DNA of 64,000 nt from JABDPF01 sp037384065 (GCA_037384065.1 JARROJ010000002.1:14279-78278); one strand, 5' to 3'; positions 9,021 to 18,889 are shown, numbered from the stretch's first letter. Translations and numbers: made by a program. Notes: a model not told the origin generated them from the letters alone.

Positions 9021-9788
9021 TCAGCCGAGCACCGCGCGGACCGCGGCCACGATGGCTGCGTTGTCCGGGCCGCTCGCGCGAACGATGCGCTCCGGGCCGT
9101 AGGCCCGCGCCAACCGCTCGAGCCGCTCCGAGATGACCACCCAGGGCCCGTGACAGACGCGAAACCAGGCCGCCGTGGGCAACCGTTGCGACAACGCCTT
9201 GAGGGTGTTGCCGCTGGTCCAGACCGACAGCACGAGGCGCGCATGGCCCAGCCGTTCGAGTTCGCTCGCCGGCAGCGACGCCGGCTCCGCGCGGTAGGCC
9301 CACAGCATGTGAACCCGCCACCCCAGTCCGCCAAGCCCGTGCGCCAGTTTTTCACGCCCGCCCGGCGCAGCGACGATGAAGGCGCGCGCCCGGGACCCTG
9401 AGCCCGGACCGGGCGCCAGGCTCTCGAGCAGGGCTTCGCTGGTGTAACCGCCGGCCGGGGCGACGCGGGCGCGAATACCCGCCCGGGCGAGTTCCCGGGC
9501 CGTCGCGGGTCCGATCGCGCAGACCTGCGCCCGACCGAGCGCCGCCGGCGGCAGTTGCGTCAGGCCGTGCGCCACCGCCCGCGGGCTCGTAAAGATAATG
9601 AGATCGGCCTCCGTGGCCCGGTCCAGCAGATCGAAATCGTCCGGCTGCGCCTCGGCCAGCGCCTGCCCCCGGTAATCGAACGCCGGCAGGATGACGGGCT
9701 CCAGGCCGAGCGGCGCCAGCAATCCGGCCAGCGCTTCGGATTCCGGCAACGGCCGCGTCAGCAGGACGTGACTCGGGGCGTTGTCCAT
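9021..9788 (-). CDS. hemD: Uroporphyrinogen-III synthase
   Basis: This enzyme cyclises hydroxymethylbilane with inversion of ring D to give uroporphyrinogen III, the precursor of heme and siroheme. The protein has 255 residues and begins with the family pattern HVLLTRPLPESEALAGLL. Typical landmarks are LIFTSPRAV, CAIGPATARELARAGI and the C-terminal VVISERLERLARAYG. HemD sequences are poorly conserved, so the position directly after hemC (3 bp gap) is strong supporting evidence. Confidence 0.93.
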   Translation of the reverse strand: MDNAPSHVLLTRPLPESEALAGLLAPLGLEPVILPAFDYRGQALAEAQPDDFDLLDRATEADLIIFTSPRAVAHGLTQLPPAALGRAQVCAIGPATARELARAGIRARVAPAGGYTSEALLESLAPGPGSGSRARAFIVAAPGGREKLAHGLGGLGWRVHMLWAYRAEPASLPASELERLGHARLVLSVWTSGNTLKALSQRLPTAAWFRVCHGPWVVISERLERLARAYGPERIVRASGPDNAAIVAAVRAVLG

Positions 9789-9791
9789 GCC

Positions 9792-10712
9792 TCAGCGGAG
9801 CGCGGCGATGATCTCGCCGGCGCCCTGCGCGAGAAGCTCTTCGGCAACGCGGCTCGCCAGCCCCTCCGGATCGGCCACCGGCCCGGCCCGCTGCGCGCGC
9901 AGAACGCGGGCGCCATCCGGCGTCCCGACCATGCCGGTGACGCGGACCTGCCCGGATTCGAGCTCGGCGAACACCGCCAGCGGCACCTGGCAACTGCCTT
10001 CCAGCAACGTCGCCACGCGCCGCTCGGCGCGCGTGCGCAGGGTCGTCTCAGCGTCGGCCAGCGGCCGGATCAGCGCCGCGACGGCGTCGTCGCCGCTGCG
10101 ATGCTGGATGCCGATCGTGCCCTGCGTGCCGGCTGGCAACCAGCGCGGCGGCTGCAGCACCTCGGTGATCAGGCCGCCCATGCCCAGCCGTTCGAGCCCG
10201 GCGCAGGCCAGCACGATGGCGTCGTATTCGCCTTCCTGCAGCTTGCGCACGCGGGTATTCACGTTGCCGCGCAGGTCGCGGACCTCCAGGTCCGGCCGCA
10301 GGGCGCGCAGCTGGCACTGCCGCCGCAGGCTGCTGGTGCCGACCCGGGCGCCGGCGGGCAACTCGTCGAGCGACTGGCCCGCGCGACTGAGCAGCGCGTC
10401 GAAGGGATTGGCGCGGGCGAGCAGCACGTCCACTTCCAGGCCGGGCGCGTCCTCGACGGGCACGTCCTTCATCGAGTGCACCGCGATATCGGCCTCGCCG
10501 CTCAGCAGCGCCTTTTCGAGCTCTTTCAGGAACAGCCCCTTGCCGCCGATTCGCGCCAGCGGTTGGTCCAGGATGATGTCGCCACGCGTCACCATCGGCA
10601 GCAGCTCGACGTCGAGCCCGGGGTGGGTTTCGCGCAACAGCGCCTCGGCGTGACGGGCCTGCCACATCGCCAGTTCGCTCTTGCGGGTTGCGATGACGAT
10701 TTTTTTCTTCAT
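9792..10712 (-). CDS. hemC: Hydroxymethylbilane synthase (porphobilinogen deaminase)
   Basis: This enzyme polymerises four porphobilinogens into hydroxymethylbilane using a covalent dipyrromethane cofactor. The 306-residue protein carries the catalytic Asp in HSMKDVP (Asp83) and the cofactor-attachment Cys241 in EGSCQVPL, matching E. coli Asp84 and Cys242. RIGGKGLFLKELE and GTSSLRRQ are intact. The ATG overlaps the algR stop as ATGA, so regulator and heme genes are co-transcribed at least in part. Confidence 0.97.
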   Translation of the reverse strand: MKKKIVIATRKSELAMWQARHAEALLRETHPGLDVELLPMVTRGDIILDQPLARIGGKGLFLKELEKALLSGEADIAVHSMKDVPVEDAPGLEVDVLLARANPFDALLSRAGQSLDELPAGARVGTSSLRRQCQLRALRPDLEVRDLRGNVNTRVRKLQEGEYDAIVLACAGLERLGMGGLITEVLQPPRWLPAGTQGTIGIQHRSGDDAVAALIRPLADAETTLRTRAERRVATLLEGSCQVPLAVFAELESGQVRVTGMVGTPDGARVLRAQRAGPVADPEGLASRVAEELLAQGAGEIIAALR

Positions 10713-11428
10713 GCGATCTCGCTCAGCAGTTTACGGAGGGAAGACACGTTGCGCCGGCTGACCTCGGGTTTGCGATCGGTGCCGCTGAGCAGCGCGTGCG
10801 TCGTGCCTTCCGGGGTCCGCTCCAGGCCGCGCAGGTGCCGGCGCGAGACCAGCGCGTTGCGGTGGATGCGGAAAAACAGCGCAGGATAGCAGTTTTCGAG
10901 TTCCGTCAACGACTCGTCGACCACCGTCGCCCCCTTCTCGTGGACCACCGTGGTGTACTTGTCCTCGGCCAGCAGACAGATCACGCGGGCGATTGGCGTC
11001 AGGACGACCTTGCCGCCAACCGTCGAGCGCAGGAAATGCTTCTCGTCCGCTTCCTCGTCGGCCTCCCCCACGTAGCGGCTCGCCTTTTCCAGCGCTTTGG
11101 CCAGGCGCTCGGCGCGCACCGGCTTGACCACGTAATCGACCGCTTCCACTTCGAATGCGTTGAGCGCCTGGTCCTGGTACGCCGTGCAGAAGACGATCGC
11201 CGGCGCCGCACCGCTGTCCTGCAGGGTTTGCGCCAGGGCCATGCCGTCCATGGCGGGCATGGAGATGTCGAGCAACACGATATCCGGACCGAGTGTGCGG
11301 ATCTGCTCCAGCGCCTCGGCGCCGTTCCGGGCCTCGCCGGCCACCGCGTAGTCGGACATCGGCTCCAGCAGGCGGCGCAGGCGATCGCGCGCCGGCTGCT
11401 CGTCGTCAACGATCAGTACGTTCCACAT
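10709..11428 (-). CDS. algR: AlgR-type LytTR response regulator
   Basis: This is a 239-residue response regulator with a receiver domain (phospho-acceptor Asp54 in VLLDISMPAMDG, switch Lys in VVKPVR) and a LytTR DNA-binding domain at about 135-235 (RIHRNALVSRRHL). AlgR homologues control alginate, type IV pili and virulence in Pseudomonas; the regulon here is unknown. It overlaps the upstream kinase gene by 23 bp and hemC by 4 bp, the arrangement seen in pseudomonads and relatives. Confidence 0.92.
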   Translation of the reverse strand: MWNVLIVDDEQPARDRLRRLLEPMSDYAVAGEARNGAEALEQIRTLGPDIVLLDISMPAMDGMALAQTLQDSGAAPAIVFCTAYQDQALNAFEVEAVDYVVKPVRAERLAKALEKASRYVGEADEEADEKHFLRSTVGGKVVLTPIARVICLLAEDKYTTVVHEKGATVVDESLTELENCYPALFFRIHRNALVSRRHLRGLERTPEGTTHALLSGTDRKPEVSRRNVSSLRKLLSEIA

Positions 11429-12464
11429 AGGGCACCACCATCACTGCATAGAATCGTTCGGAATCCCGGTTGGTGAACAGCTCCGCCCGGCTGCCCCAGG
11501 CCAGCGCCAGCCGTTCACGGATGTTGCGAATCGCCATGCCGTGGCCACCGGTCGAAGCGCCGTCCGGGGCCAGCGGGTTGCCGATCGTGATGACCACCCG
11601 GTCATTTTCGCCGCGCCCGTACACGCTCAGCGTGCCGCCCTCGGACCGGGGCTGGATTCCGTGCGCAACCGCGTTCTCGAGCAGGGGCTGCAACATCAGC
11701 GGCAACACGGCCGCGCCCCGGGGCAGTTCGTCCACCCGCCACTCGATCTGCAGCCGCTCACCGAGCCGCCGCTGCTCCATGTCGAGATACTGGCGCGCCA
11801 GCTTCAGTTCCTCTTCCAGTGAAATGAGCTGGTCGGCCCGGCGCATGCTGCCGCGAAAAATGTCGGCCAGGTCCAGCGTGGCCGCCTCGGCATTGTCGGG
11901 ATCGTCATGCACCAGGCTGGCGATCGTGTTCAGGCTGTTGAACAGGAAATGCGGCTGGATGCGGGCCTGCAGGGCCTGCACGCGCGCCTCGGCCTGGGCC
12001 AGCAACTGGGCTTTCCAGCGGGCGCGGATCACCAGGTAACGAAAGAACACGAGCGCCACGAGGCCGACGGCGAACACGTTCTTGAACACGAACATGCCGA
12101 TGTCGTCCGGCAACAAGCCGGGACTGCTGATGCCGGCCCCGAGCCAGGCCGCGAAACTGAAGATCATCGCCAGGAACAGCACGATCAGCCAGCTGAACAC
12201 CCAGGCGCCGTCGGTCGAGAAGCGCCGCGTCCAGCCGCTCGAAACACACAGGCCGGCGGCGCAGAACAGGGCCATCCACTGGGCGTAGACACTGGCGGTC
12301 AGCAGCCAGCGCCAACCCGGAAACCCGCCCGGCCCGAGTCCGACGAGGACCACGGAGACTTCGGTGATCACCATGACGGCGAGCAGCAGGCGCCAGTTGC
12401 AGAACGTGGGCGGATAGACCCCCGCCGGCCGGTCCGTGAAATCCTTTTCGACGCTCTCGTTCAT
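11406..12464 (-). CDS. algZ: AlgZ/LytS-type sensor histidine kinase
   Basis: This is a 352-residue membrane histidine kinase partner of AlgR. Four hydrophobic segments occupy roughly residues 25-145. The His_kinase domain follows, with IQPHFLFNSLNT (phospho-acceptor His172) and an ATPase region ending in GHGMAIRNIRERL. It lacks the classic HisKA dimerisation domain, as expected for this family. It is the first gene of the operon reading into the hem genes and is divergent from lptM. The symbol is by analogy with Pseudomonas algZ/fimS. Confidence 0.9.
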   Translation of the reverse strand: MNESVEKDFTDRPAGVYPPTFCNWRLLLAVMVITEVSVVLVGLGPGGFPGWRWLLTASVYAQWMALFCAAGLCVSSGWTRRFSTDGAWVFSWLIVLFLAMIFSFAAWLGAGISSPGLLPDDIGMFVFKNVFAVGLVALVFFRYLVIRARWKAQLLAQAEARVQALQARIQPHFLFNSLNTIASLVHDDPDNAEAATLDLADIFRGSMRRADQLISLEEELKLARQYLDMEQRRLGERLQIEWRVDELPRGAAVLPLMLQPLLENAVAHGIQPRSEGGTLSVYGRGENDRVVITIGNPLAPDGASTGGHGMAIRNIRERLALAWGSRAELFTNRDSERFYAVMVVPYVERTDR

Positions 12465-12488
12465 GTCCTGCGAGCCCCGGTCAGGCGG

Positions 12489-12517
12489 CTGAATCCGCTG
12501 TCGTCATGGCGTATAGT
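12489..12517 (+). promoter_or_regulatory. Weak sigma-70-like promoter candidate before lptM
   Basis: TATAGT at 12512-12517 is a fair -10 element in the 81-bp gap between algZ and lptM. The hexamer 17 bp upstream (CTGAAT at 12489-12494) matches the -35 consensus at only three positions. The call rests mainly on the -10 element and on position. Confidence 0.35.
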
Positions 12518-12545
12518 GTAGCAGCCCTTTTTACACCGAGCGCCG

Positions 12546-12743
12546 ATGGAAAACGACCGCAGCACGCCCCGTCCGACGCAGGTCGCGACCGCCGCCCTGG
12601 CGCTCGTTCTGCTGCTCGCCGCCTGTGGACAGAGCGGCCCGCTGTACCTGCCGGACGAGCCGCCCCGAACGGTGCCGGAACAGCCCGCGGCGACGCCGCC
12701 GGCCGACGAGGACGACGAAGACGAGGGCGCGCCGCGCCCGTAG
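12546..12743 (+). CDS. lptM: LptM-type (YifL) lipoprotein
   Basis: This is a 65-residue lipoprotein. A basic N-terminus and hydrophobic core lead to the lipobox LLAAC, directly followed by the LptM signature GQSGPLYLP. The tail is rich in Pro, Asp and Glu. In E. coli LptM binds the LptDE translocon and promotes LptD oxidative maturation, helping lipopolysaccharide export. The gene lies just upstream of dapF, as in E. coli, which strengthens the assignment. The short tail beyond the motif is acidic and low in complexity. Confidence 0.88.
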   Translation: MENDRSTPRPTQVATAALALVLLLAACGQSGPLYLPDEPPRTVPEQPAATPPADEDDEDEGAPRP

Positions 12744-12773
12744 CCGGGGCGCGCGACCGGCATCGATCCGACC

Positions 12774-13604
12774 GTGAGCCTGCAATTCCACAAGATGCAC
12801 GGCGCCGGCAACGACTTCGTGCTGATCGATTTGCGCAGCGAGGTCTTCGAACCCGGTCCCGAAACGGCCCGCGCCCTGGCCGACCGGCATCGCGGCGTCG
12901 GTTGTGACCAGATTCTTCTGTTGCACGCCCCTAACGACCCGGCGCACCTGCTGCGCTACGAAATCTGGAACGCCGACGGCACGCCCGCCGGCCAGTGCGG
13001 CAACGGCGCCCGCTGCGTCGCCCTCCACATCGCCCGCAACGGCGAGTACCCGGGGCGGCCCTACACGCTGGAGAGTCCGGCCGGCGTCGTCACCGTGCGG
13101 CACTGCGACGACGGCGAGTTCGAGCTCGACATGGGCGTTCCGGTGTTCGACCCGGAACGCGTGCCGCTGACGCTGACGGGCGAACGGGGGCAGTACCGTC
13201 TCGAATCGCCCTGGGGGCGGCTGGCCTTCGGCGCCGCCTGGCTCGGCAACCCGCACGCCCTGCTGATCCGCGACTCGACGGACGATGCGGACATTCCTGC
13301 GATCGGCGCCTGGCTGGGCGGCCACGCCGCCTTTCCCGAAGGCGTCAACGTCGGGTTCGCCGCGCTGCGAGGCCGCGGCGCCATCGATCTGCGGGTCGTC
13401 GAACGGGGCGCGGGCGAAACCCTGGCCTGCGGCTCGGGCGCCTGCGCGGCGGTCGCCATACTGCGCCGTTTCGGCCAGGTCGACGAGCGCGTCGAGGTCT
13501 TTCTGCCGGGCGGCCGTCTTGTGATACAGTGGCCCGGAAACGCGGCCCCGGTGTCGATGAAGGGGCCGGCCGAACACGTATTCAGAGGGATCATGAATGA
13601 GTGA
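12774..13604 (+). CDS. dapF: Diaminopimelate epimerase
   Basis: This enzyme interconverts LL- and meso-diaminopimelate for lysine and peptidoglycan synthesis. The 276-residue protein starts at a GTG (MSLQFHKMHGAGNDFVLIDL). The two catalytic cysteines lie in GQCGNG (Cys75) and LACGSGACAA (Cys219), so the thiol pair is complete. It follows lptM by 30 bp and overlaps the next gene (DUF484) by 8 bp. Confidence 0.97.
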   Translation: MSLQFHKMHGAGNDFVLIDLRSEVFEPGPETARALADRHRGVGCDQILLLHAPNDPAHLLRYEIWNADGTPAGQCGNGARCVALHIARNGEYPGRPYTLESPAGVVTVRHCDDGEFELDMGVPVFDPERVPLTLTGERGQYRLESPWGRLAFGAAWLGNPHALLIRDSTDDADIPAIGAWLGGHAAFPEGVNVGFAALRGRGAIDLRVVERGAGETLACGSGACAAVAILRRFGQVDERVEVFLPGGRLVIQWPGNAAPVSMKGPAEHVFRGIMNE

Positions 13605-14298
13605 CGACAAGGCAGCTCTCGAGGACGTTGTCGCCAGCTATCTCCGCAAACACACCGATTTTCTGACCGAACACCCCGACCTGCTGGAACAGCTGGAACT
13701 GCAGCACGGCAGCGGATCCGCGGTGTCCCTGATCGAGCGCCAGGTCGAACAGCTGCGCACCGCGAACGCGGATCTGCGCGACCGCCTGAATCGCCTGGTC
13801 AACGTCGCCGCGGAAAACGAGCAACTGATGTCGCGACTGCACCGGCTGACCCTGGAGCTGATGCCGATCGAGGCGCCCGGCGCGTTCTTCGACCGGCTCG
13901 GCCACGCGCTGCGCGACGACTTCGGCATCGAGGTGCTGAGTCTCTGCCTGTTCGATCCGGCGGCCGCCGCGGACGCCGGCGACGACGTTTTCGCCGTCAC
14001 CCGTGAGGATGCCGCGCTGGACCCCTTCCGCAAACTGCTCGATGACGGACAGGCGCTTTGCGGCCGCCTGAGCGAGAGCAAGCTCGGGTTTCTGTTCGGC
14101 GCGCGGGCGGAACAGGTGCGGTCGACCGCCCTGGTGCCGCTGGGCCTGCAGGGCCGCGATGGCCTGATGGCGCTCGGCAGCGAAGACCCCGACCGTTTCT
14201 TCCCGGGCATGGGCACCCTGTTTCTCGGCCTGCTGGCGGACGTGATCGCCGCCCGTCTCGCGCTGTCACGGCCGACCGAGCAGCGCCGCTCGGCCTGA
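13597..14298 (+). CDS. DUF484 (GAF-like) protein
   Basis: This is a 233-residue member of the DUF484 family, a predicted GAF-like protein routinely found between dapF and xerC in gammaproteobacteria. The N-terminal VASYLRKHTDFLTEHPDLL is the family hallmark. It is followed by a coiled coil at about 45-80 and a GAF-like domain ending in ALGSEDPDRFFPGMGTLFL. Its molecular function is not known. The start overlaps dapF by 8 bp. Confidence 0.9.
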   Translation: MSDDKAALEDVVASYLRKHTDFLTEHPDLLEQLELQHGSGSAVSLIERQVEQLRTANADLRDRLNRLVNVAAENEQLMSRLHRLTLELMPIEAPGAFFDRLGHALRDDFGIEVLSLCLFDPAAAADAGDDVFAVTREDAALDPFRKLLDDGQALCGRLSESKLGFLFGARAEQVRSTALVPLGLQGRDGLMALGSEDPDRFFPGMGTLFLGLLADVIAARLALSRPTEQRRSA

Positions 14299-14308
14299 CG
14301 GCCCGGGC

Positions 14309-15196
14309 ATGCGCGGCCAGGCGGAATTCCTCGACTACCTGACGCATGAGCGCCGCCTGTCGCCGAATACCGTAGCGGCCTATCGGCGCGACCTCGATGC
14401 GCTGGCGACGGAGCTGGCCCGCCACGAGATCGATGACCCGCGCCGAGTCGACGAGCACCACGTCCGCGGCCTGATCACCCGGCGGCACCGCGCGGGCCTC
14501 GGCCCGCGCAGCATCCAGCGCCTGCTTTCCGCGATCCGCAGCTACTATCGCTACCTGATGCGCGAGGGACTGGCCGACGCCAACCCGGCCGCGGCGGTCA
14601 AAGCGCCGCGCGCGGCCAAGAAGCTGCCGGCCACGCTCGACACCGACGCGGTCGCGCGCCTGCTGGACTTCGAGCCGCGAACGCCGCTGGAAATCCGTGA
14701 CAAGGCGATGCTGGAGCTGTTCTACTCCTCGGGATTGCGCCTGTCGGAACTGGCCACGCTCACCTGGGACCAGCTGGACACGGCCTCCGGCCTGCTGCGC
14801 GTCACCGGCAAGGGCAACAAGACCCGGCTGGTGCCGATCGGCCGGTACGCGGTACACGCGCTGGACGCCTGGCGCCGCGTGCGCGGCAACTTCGCCGGTT
14901 TCGAGGTGCCGTGCGTGTTCGTCAGCCAGCGCGGCACGCCGATCGCGGTCCGCACCATCCAGTCGCGGATCCGGCACTGGGCCCGCAAACAGGGTCTGCC
15001 GCAGCACGTTCATCACCACCTGCTGCGCCACAGCTTCGCCAGCCACCTGCTCGAATCGTCGGGCGACCTGCGGGCCGTGCAGGAACTGCTCGGCCACGCC
15101 GACATCTCCACGACGCAGGTTTACACCCACCTCGATTTCCAGCACCTTGCCCGCGTTTACGACAAGGCGCATCCACGGGCGAAGAAGAAGTCCTGA
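14309..15196 (+). CDS. xerC: Site-specific tyrosine recombinase XerC
   Basis: XerC acts with XerD at dif to resolve chromosome dimers. The 295-residue protein has the SAM-like N-terminal core-binding domain (FLDYLTHERRLSPNT) and a complete catalytic set: Arg144 in SGLRLSEL, Lys in GKGNK, His236 and Arg239 in HHLLRHSF, His262 in LGHADI, and the nucleophile Tyr271 in TTQVYTHLD. The gene order dapF-DUF484-xerC supports XerC rather than a phage integrase. Its stop codon lies in a hairpin shared with aqpZ. Confidence 0.95.
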   Translation: MRGQAEFLDYLTHERRLSPNTVAAYRRDLDALATELARHEIDDPRRVDEHHVRGLITRRHRAGLGPRSIQRLLSAIRSYYRYLMREGLADANPAAAVKAPRAAKKLPATLDTDAVARLLDFEPRTPLEIRDKAMLELFYSSGLRLSELATLTWDQLDTASGLLRVTGKGNKTRLVPIGRYAVHALDAWRRVRGNFAGFEVPCVFVSQRGTPIAVRTIQSRIRHWARKQGLPQHVHHHLLRHSFASHLLESSGDLRAVQELLGHADISTTQVYTHLDFQHLARVYDKAHPRAKKKS

Positions 15197-15210
15197 CCGC
15201 TCAGGACTTC
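15187..15210. terminator. Bidirectional hairpin spanning both stop codons of xerC and aqpZ
   Basis: GAAGTCCTGA at 15187-15196 pairs perfectly with TCAGGACTTC at 15201-15210 around a CCGC loop. The left arm contains the xerC TGA and the right arm contains the aqpZ stop, so one 10-bp stem lies at the ends of two convergent genes. There is no clear U-tract, so its efficiency as an intrinsic terminator is uncertain. Confidence 0.6.
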
Positions 15211-15902
15211 CCGTTCTCGAACCAGCGGTAAACGAGCCCGGCGATCGCCGCGCCGGCCAGGGGCGCGATCCAGAACAGCCACAGCTGGGCCAGCGCCCAG
15301 TCGCCGACCAGGAGCGCCGGACCGGTACTGCGCGCCGGGTTTACCGAGGTGTTGGTGACCGGGATGCTGATCAGGTGGATCAGGGTCAGGCACAGGCCGA
15401 TCGCGATCGGCGCGAAACCGGCCGGCGCCCGCTTGTCGGTCGCGCCCAGGATGACGAACAGGAACATCAGCGTCAGCACCACCTCGGCCCCGAAACCCGC
15501 CTGCATCGAATAACCGTGCGGGGAATGTTCGCCATACCCGTTCGCCGCCAGGCCGTTCGCGAGGTCGTAGCCGCCCGGCGCACCGCTGGCGATCCAGTAG
15601 AGGACCCAGGCGGCGAGAATGGCGCCCAGCACCTGGGCAACCACGTATGCGGGCAACTCCGCGAAGCGAAACCGGCCCGCGACGGCGAGACCCAGCGACA
15701 CGGCCGGGTTGAGGTGACAGCCCGAGATGTGGCCGATGGCGAACGCCATGGTCAGCACCGTCAGACCGAAGGCCAGCGCCACGCCCGCATACCCGATGCC
15801 GACGTCGGGGATGCCGGCCGCCAGAACGGCGGACCCGCAGCCGCCGAACACCAGCCAGAATGTGCCGATGAACTCGGCGGCGGATTTCTTTGCTAACGAC
15901 AT
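15201..15902 (-). CDS. aqpZ: Aquaporin Z-type water channel
   Basis: This is a 233-residue inner-membrane channel of the MIP family with six transmembrane segments. It has two pore NPA boxes: HLNPAVS (NPA at 65-67) and SVNPARS (NPA at 188-190). The histidine in GHISGCHLNPA and the residues before the second NPA (IPVTNTSVNPARS) are as in AqpZ, so a water channel is favoured over a glycerol facilitator. It is encoded convergently with xerC. Confidence 0.93.
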   Translation of the reverse strand: MSLAKKSAAEFIGTFWLVFGGCGSAVLAAGIPDVGIGYAGVALAFGLTVLTMAFAIGHISGCHLNPAVSLGLAVAGRFRFAELPAYVVAQVLGAILAAWVLYWIASGAPGGYDLANGLAANGYGEHSPHGYSMQAGFGAEVVLTLMFLFVILGATDKRAPAGFAPIAIGLCLTLIHLISIPVTNTSVNPARSTGPALLVGDWALAQLWLFWIAPLAGAAIAGLVYRWFENGKS

Positions 15903-16021
15903 GGATCATTCCCTCCCGGGGTTCGTTGGTGTGGAAAGACGCAACCGCTGTACCGGCGCGGCGGCGCCGGACGACCGTTCTAACCCGAGCATAGTCCAGC
16001 CCGGGGCGAAGGTCAGCGCGC

Positions 16022-16552
16022 TCAGCACGCGCCGTCGCCATCGTCGATCCGCCGCGCCCGGTACTGCCGGATCGCCAGCTGGCTGCCGGCCCAGTAGCCG
16101 ACGTACGCCGCGACGAACCAGGCCCACAGGTGTTCGCCGCGAAAACCCTGCATCCAGTAAACCGGCCAGGCGATGGCGAGGAACGTATTGGTGATCGCCT
16201 CGATGAAGATGCCGATGAGCATGTCGAACGAAATCGCGGCCAGGAAAGCGCTGAAGCCCTCGAACGAACGAACGAGATTCCACAGGTCCCGACCCTCGAT
16301 TACCAGCCAGGTCAGGAACGCGACCACGCCGTAGAATCCGCCGCCCAGGGCCAGCCACTTGCGCTGCACCACGTCGGCCTGCTTGCGCTTGTCCTTGTCC
16401 TTGCTCAGGCGCTTGATCTCGCGCTCGACGTCGCGCAGCCCCTCGACGTTGCCGAGATAGCCGTTGCGCAACGCCCACCAGGCCAGGAACCAGGCGGTCA
16501 CGGCGACCGGCAGACCGGCCTTGAGCAGCGCCATGAAGAGTTCGGTGATCAT
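16022..16552 (-). CDS. Small multi-pass membrane protein, function unknown
   Basis: I do not recognise this family. From ATG 16552 the protein has 176 residues with about four hydrophobic segments (8-30, 68-88, 100-125, 140-160) and a charged cytoplasmic linker (EREIKRLSKDKDKRKQADV) between the first and second. The frame is open further upstream, but those residues overlap the region used by the hslV promoter and look noncoding. It diverges from hslV. Confidence 0.65.
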   Translation of the reverse strand: MITELFMALLKAGLPVAVTAWFLAWWALRNGYLGNVEGLRDVEREIKRLSKDKDKRKQADVVQRKWLALGGGFYGVVAFLTWLVIEGRDLWNLVRSFEGFSAFLAAISFDMLIGIFIEAITNTFLAIAWPVYWMQGFRGEHLWAWFVAAYVGYWAGSQLAIRQYRARRIDDGDGAC

Positions 16553-16616
16553 CGACTCCGGATTGTGCCGCCTGACGGAAACACTGTCGATAGCGCCGGC
16601 CTTCCGCAGCCGGTTG

Positions 16617-16641
16617 TTTTGAACCGGCCCTATCCCCACTT
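16617..16641 (+). promoter_or_regulatory. Heat-shock sigma-32-like promoter candidate for hslVU
   Basis: TTTTGAA at 16617-16623 and CCCCACTT at 16634-16641 resemble the CTTGAAA and CCCCAT-T elements of RpoH promoters, 58 bp before the hslV start. The spacer is only 10 nt, shorter than the usual range, so the match is imperfect. hslVU is RpoH-controlled in E. coli, which is why this is listed. Confidence 0.35.
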
Positions 16642-16698
16642 TGCAGGCATGACGGGGCGGCGGCAGCCGCCTTCACCAGCCAGTTTGAGGAGTCCATC

Positions 16699-17244
16699 GT
16701 GGAACAGTATCGCGGCACCACCATCTGCTCGGTCCGGCGCGGCAACCTCGTCGTCATGGGCGGCGACGGCCAGGTCACGCTCGGCAACACCGTCATGAAG
16801 GCGAACGCCCGCAAGGTGCGCCGCCTGTACCGGGACCAGGTGCTGGCCGGCTTCGCCGGCGCCACGGCCGACGCCTTCACGCTGTTCGAGCGCTTCGAGG
16901 GCAAGCTGGAAAAGCACTCGGGCCACCTGGTCCGGGCGGCTGTCGAGATGGCGAAAGACTGGCGCACCGATCGCGCGCTGCGCCGCCTCGAAGCGCTGCT
17001 GGCGATTGCCGACAAGGAAAATTCCCTGCTGATCTCCGGCAACGGCGACGTGATCCAGCCGGAACACGGCCTGATCGCGATCGGCTCCGGCGGCCCGTTC
17101 GCGCAAGCCGCCGCACTGGCGCTGCTGCGCAACACCGAACTCGACGCCGAGGCGATCGCCCGGCAGGCGCTGGAGATCGCCGCGGATATCTGTATTTACA
17201 CCAATGCGAACCTGACGGTCGAGACACTCGAAGTCGACGCATAG
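16699..17244 (+). CDS. hslV: HslV (ClpQ) protease subunit with N-terminal propeptide
   Basis: This is the threonine-protease subunit of the HslUV ATP-dependent protease. The 181-residue protein matches HslV throughout (MGGDGQVTLGNTVMK, GFAGATADAFTLF, AKDWRTDR). In E. coli and Pseudomonas the catalytic Thr directly follows the initiator Met. Here six residues, MEQYRG, precede the TT pair. The GTG at 16699 is the only start, and GAGGAG at 16687-16692 sits at ideal distance, so the extension is translated. Activity would need cleavage between Gly6 and Thr7. Confidence 0.96.
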   Translation: MEQYRGTTICSVRRGNLVVMGGDGQVTLGNTVMKANARKVRRLYRDQVLAGFAGATADAFTLFERFEGKLEKHSGHLVRAAVEMAKDWRTDRALRRLEALLAIADKENSLLISGNGDVIQPEHGLIAIGSGGPFAQAAALALLRNTELDAEAIARQALEIAADICIYTNANLTVETLEVDA

Positions 17245-17350
17245 GCGAAACACGAACGGAGGAGCGCCTTCAGGCGCGACCCGGTCGCCCGGCGACGCGC
17301 GGCTGCAACCGCGCCCGGCGGTCGACCAAAACACCAGGAAGCCCCAAGCC

Positions 17351-18697
<1,347 letters not shown>

Positions 18698-18852
18698 GCG
18701 TCGCAACGGACACCGCGGCCGCCGGGCGTCAGCCGTGAGCGGCGGGCACGAAAGCCGGTAATCGGGTTCGAGCGAGACGCAGAATCGCGCGGGCGGCACT
18801 GGTCGTGCAGCCCCTGAACGAACGGTTCCGCCCCGGTCCTGCGAAGGTCCAT

Positions 18853-18873
18853 GCCGCCGGCTTCCTCGGCGGC
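18853..18873. repeat. GC-rich hairpin between hslU and the convergent small gene
   Basis: GCCGCCG at 18853-18859 pairs with CGGCGGC at 18867-18873 in the 192-bp convergent gap after hslU. No T-tract follows, so calling it a terminator would be speculative. The rest of the gap shows nothing else. Confidence 0.35.
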
Positions 18874-18889
18874 CGGTCGGGCGGCAGCC

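Noticed and set aside
14309..15196. XerC as a phage or island integrase
   Set aside because: Its place after dapF and DUF484 and its length fit the chromosomal XerC.
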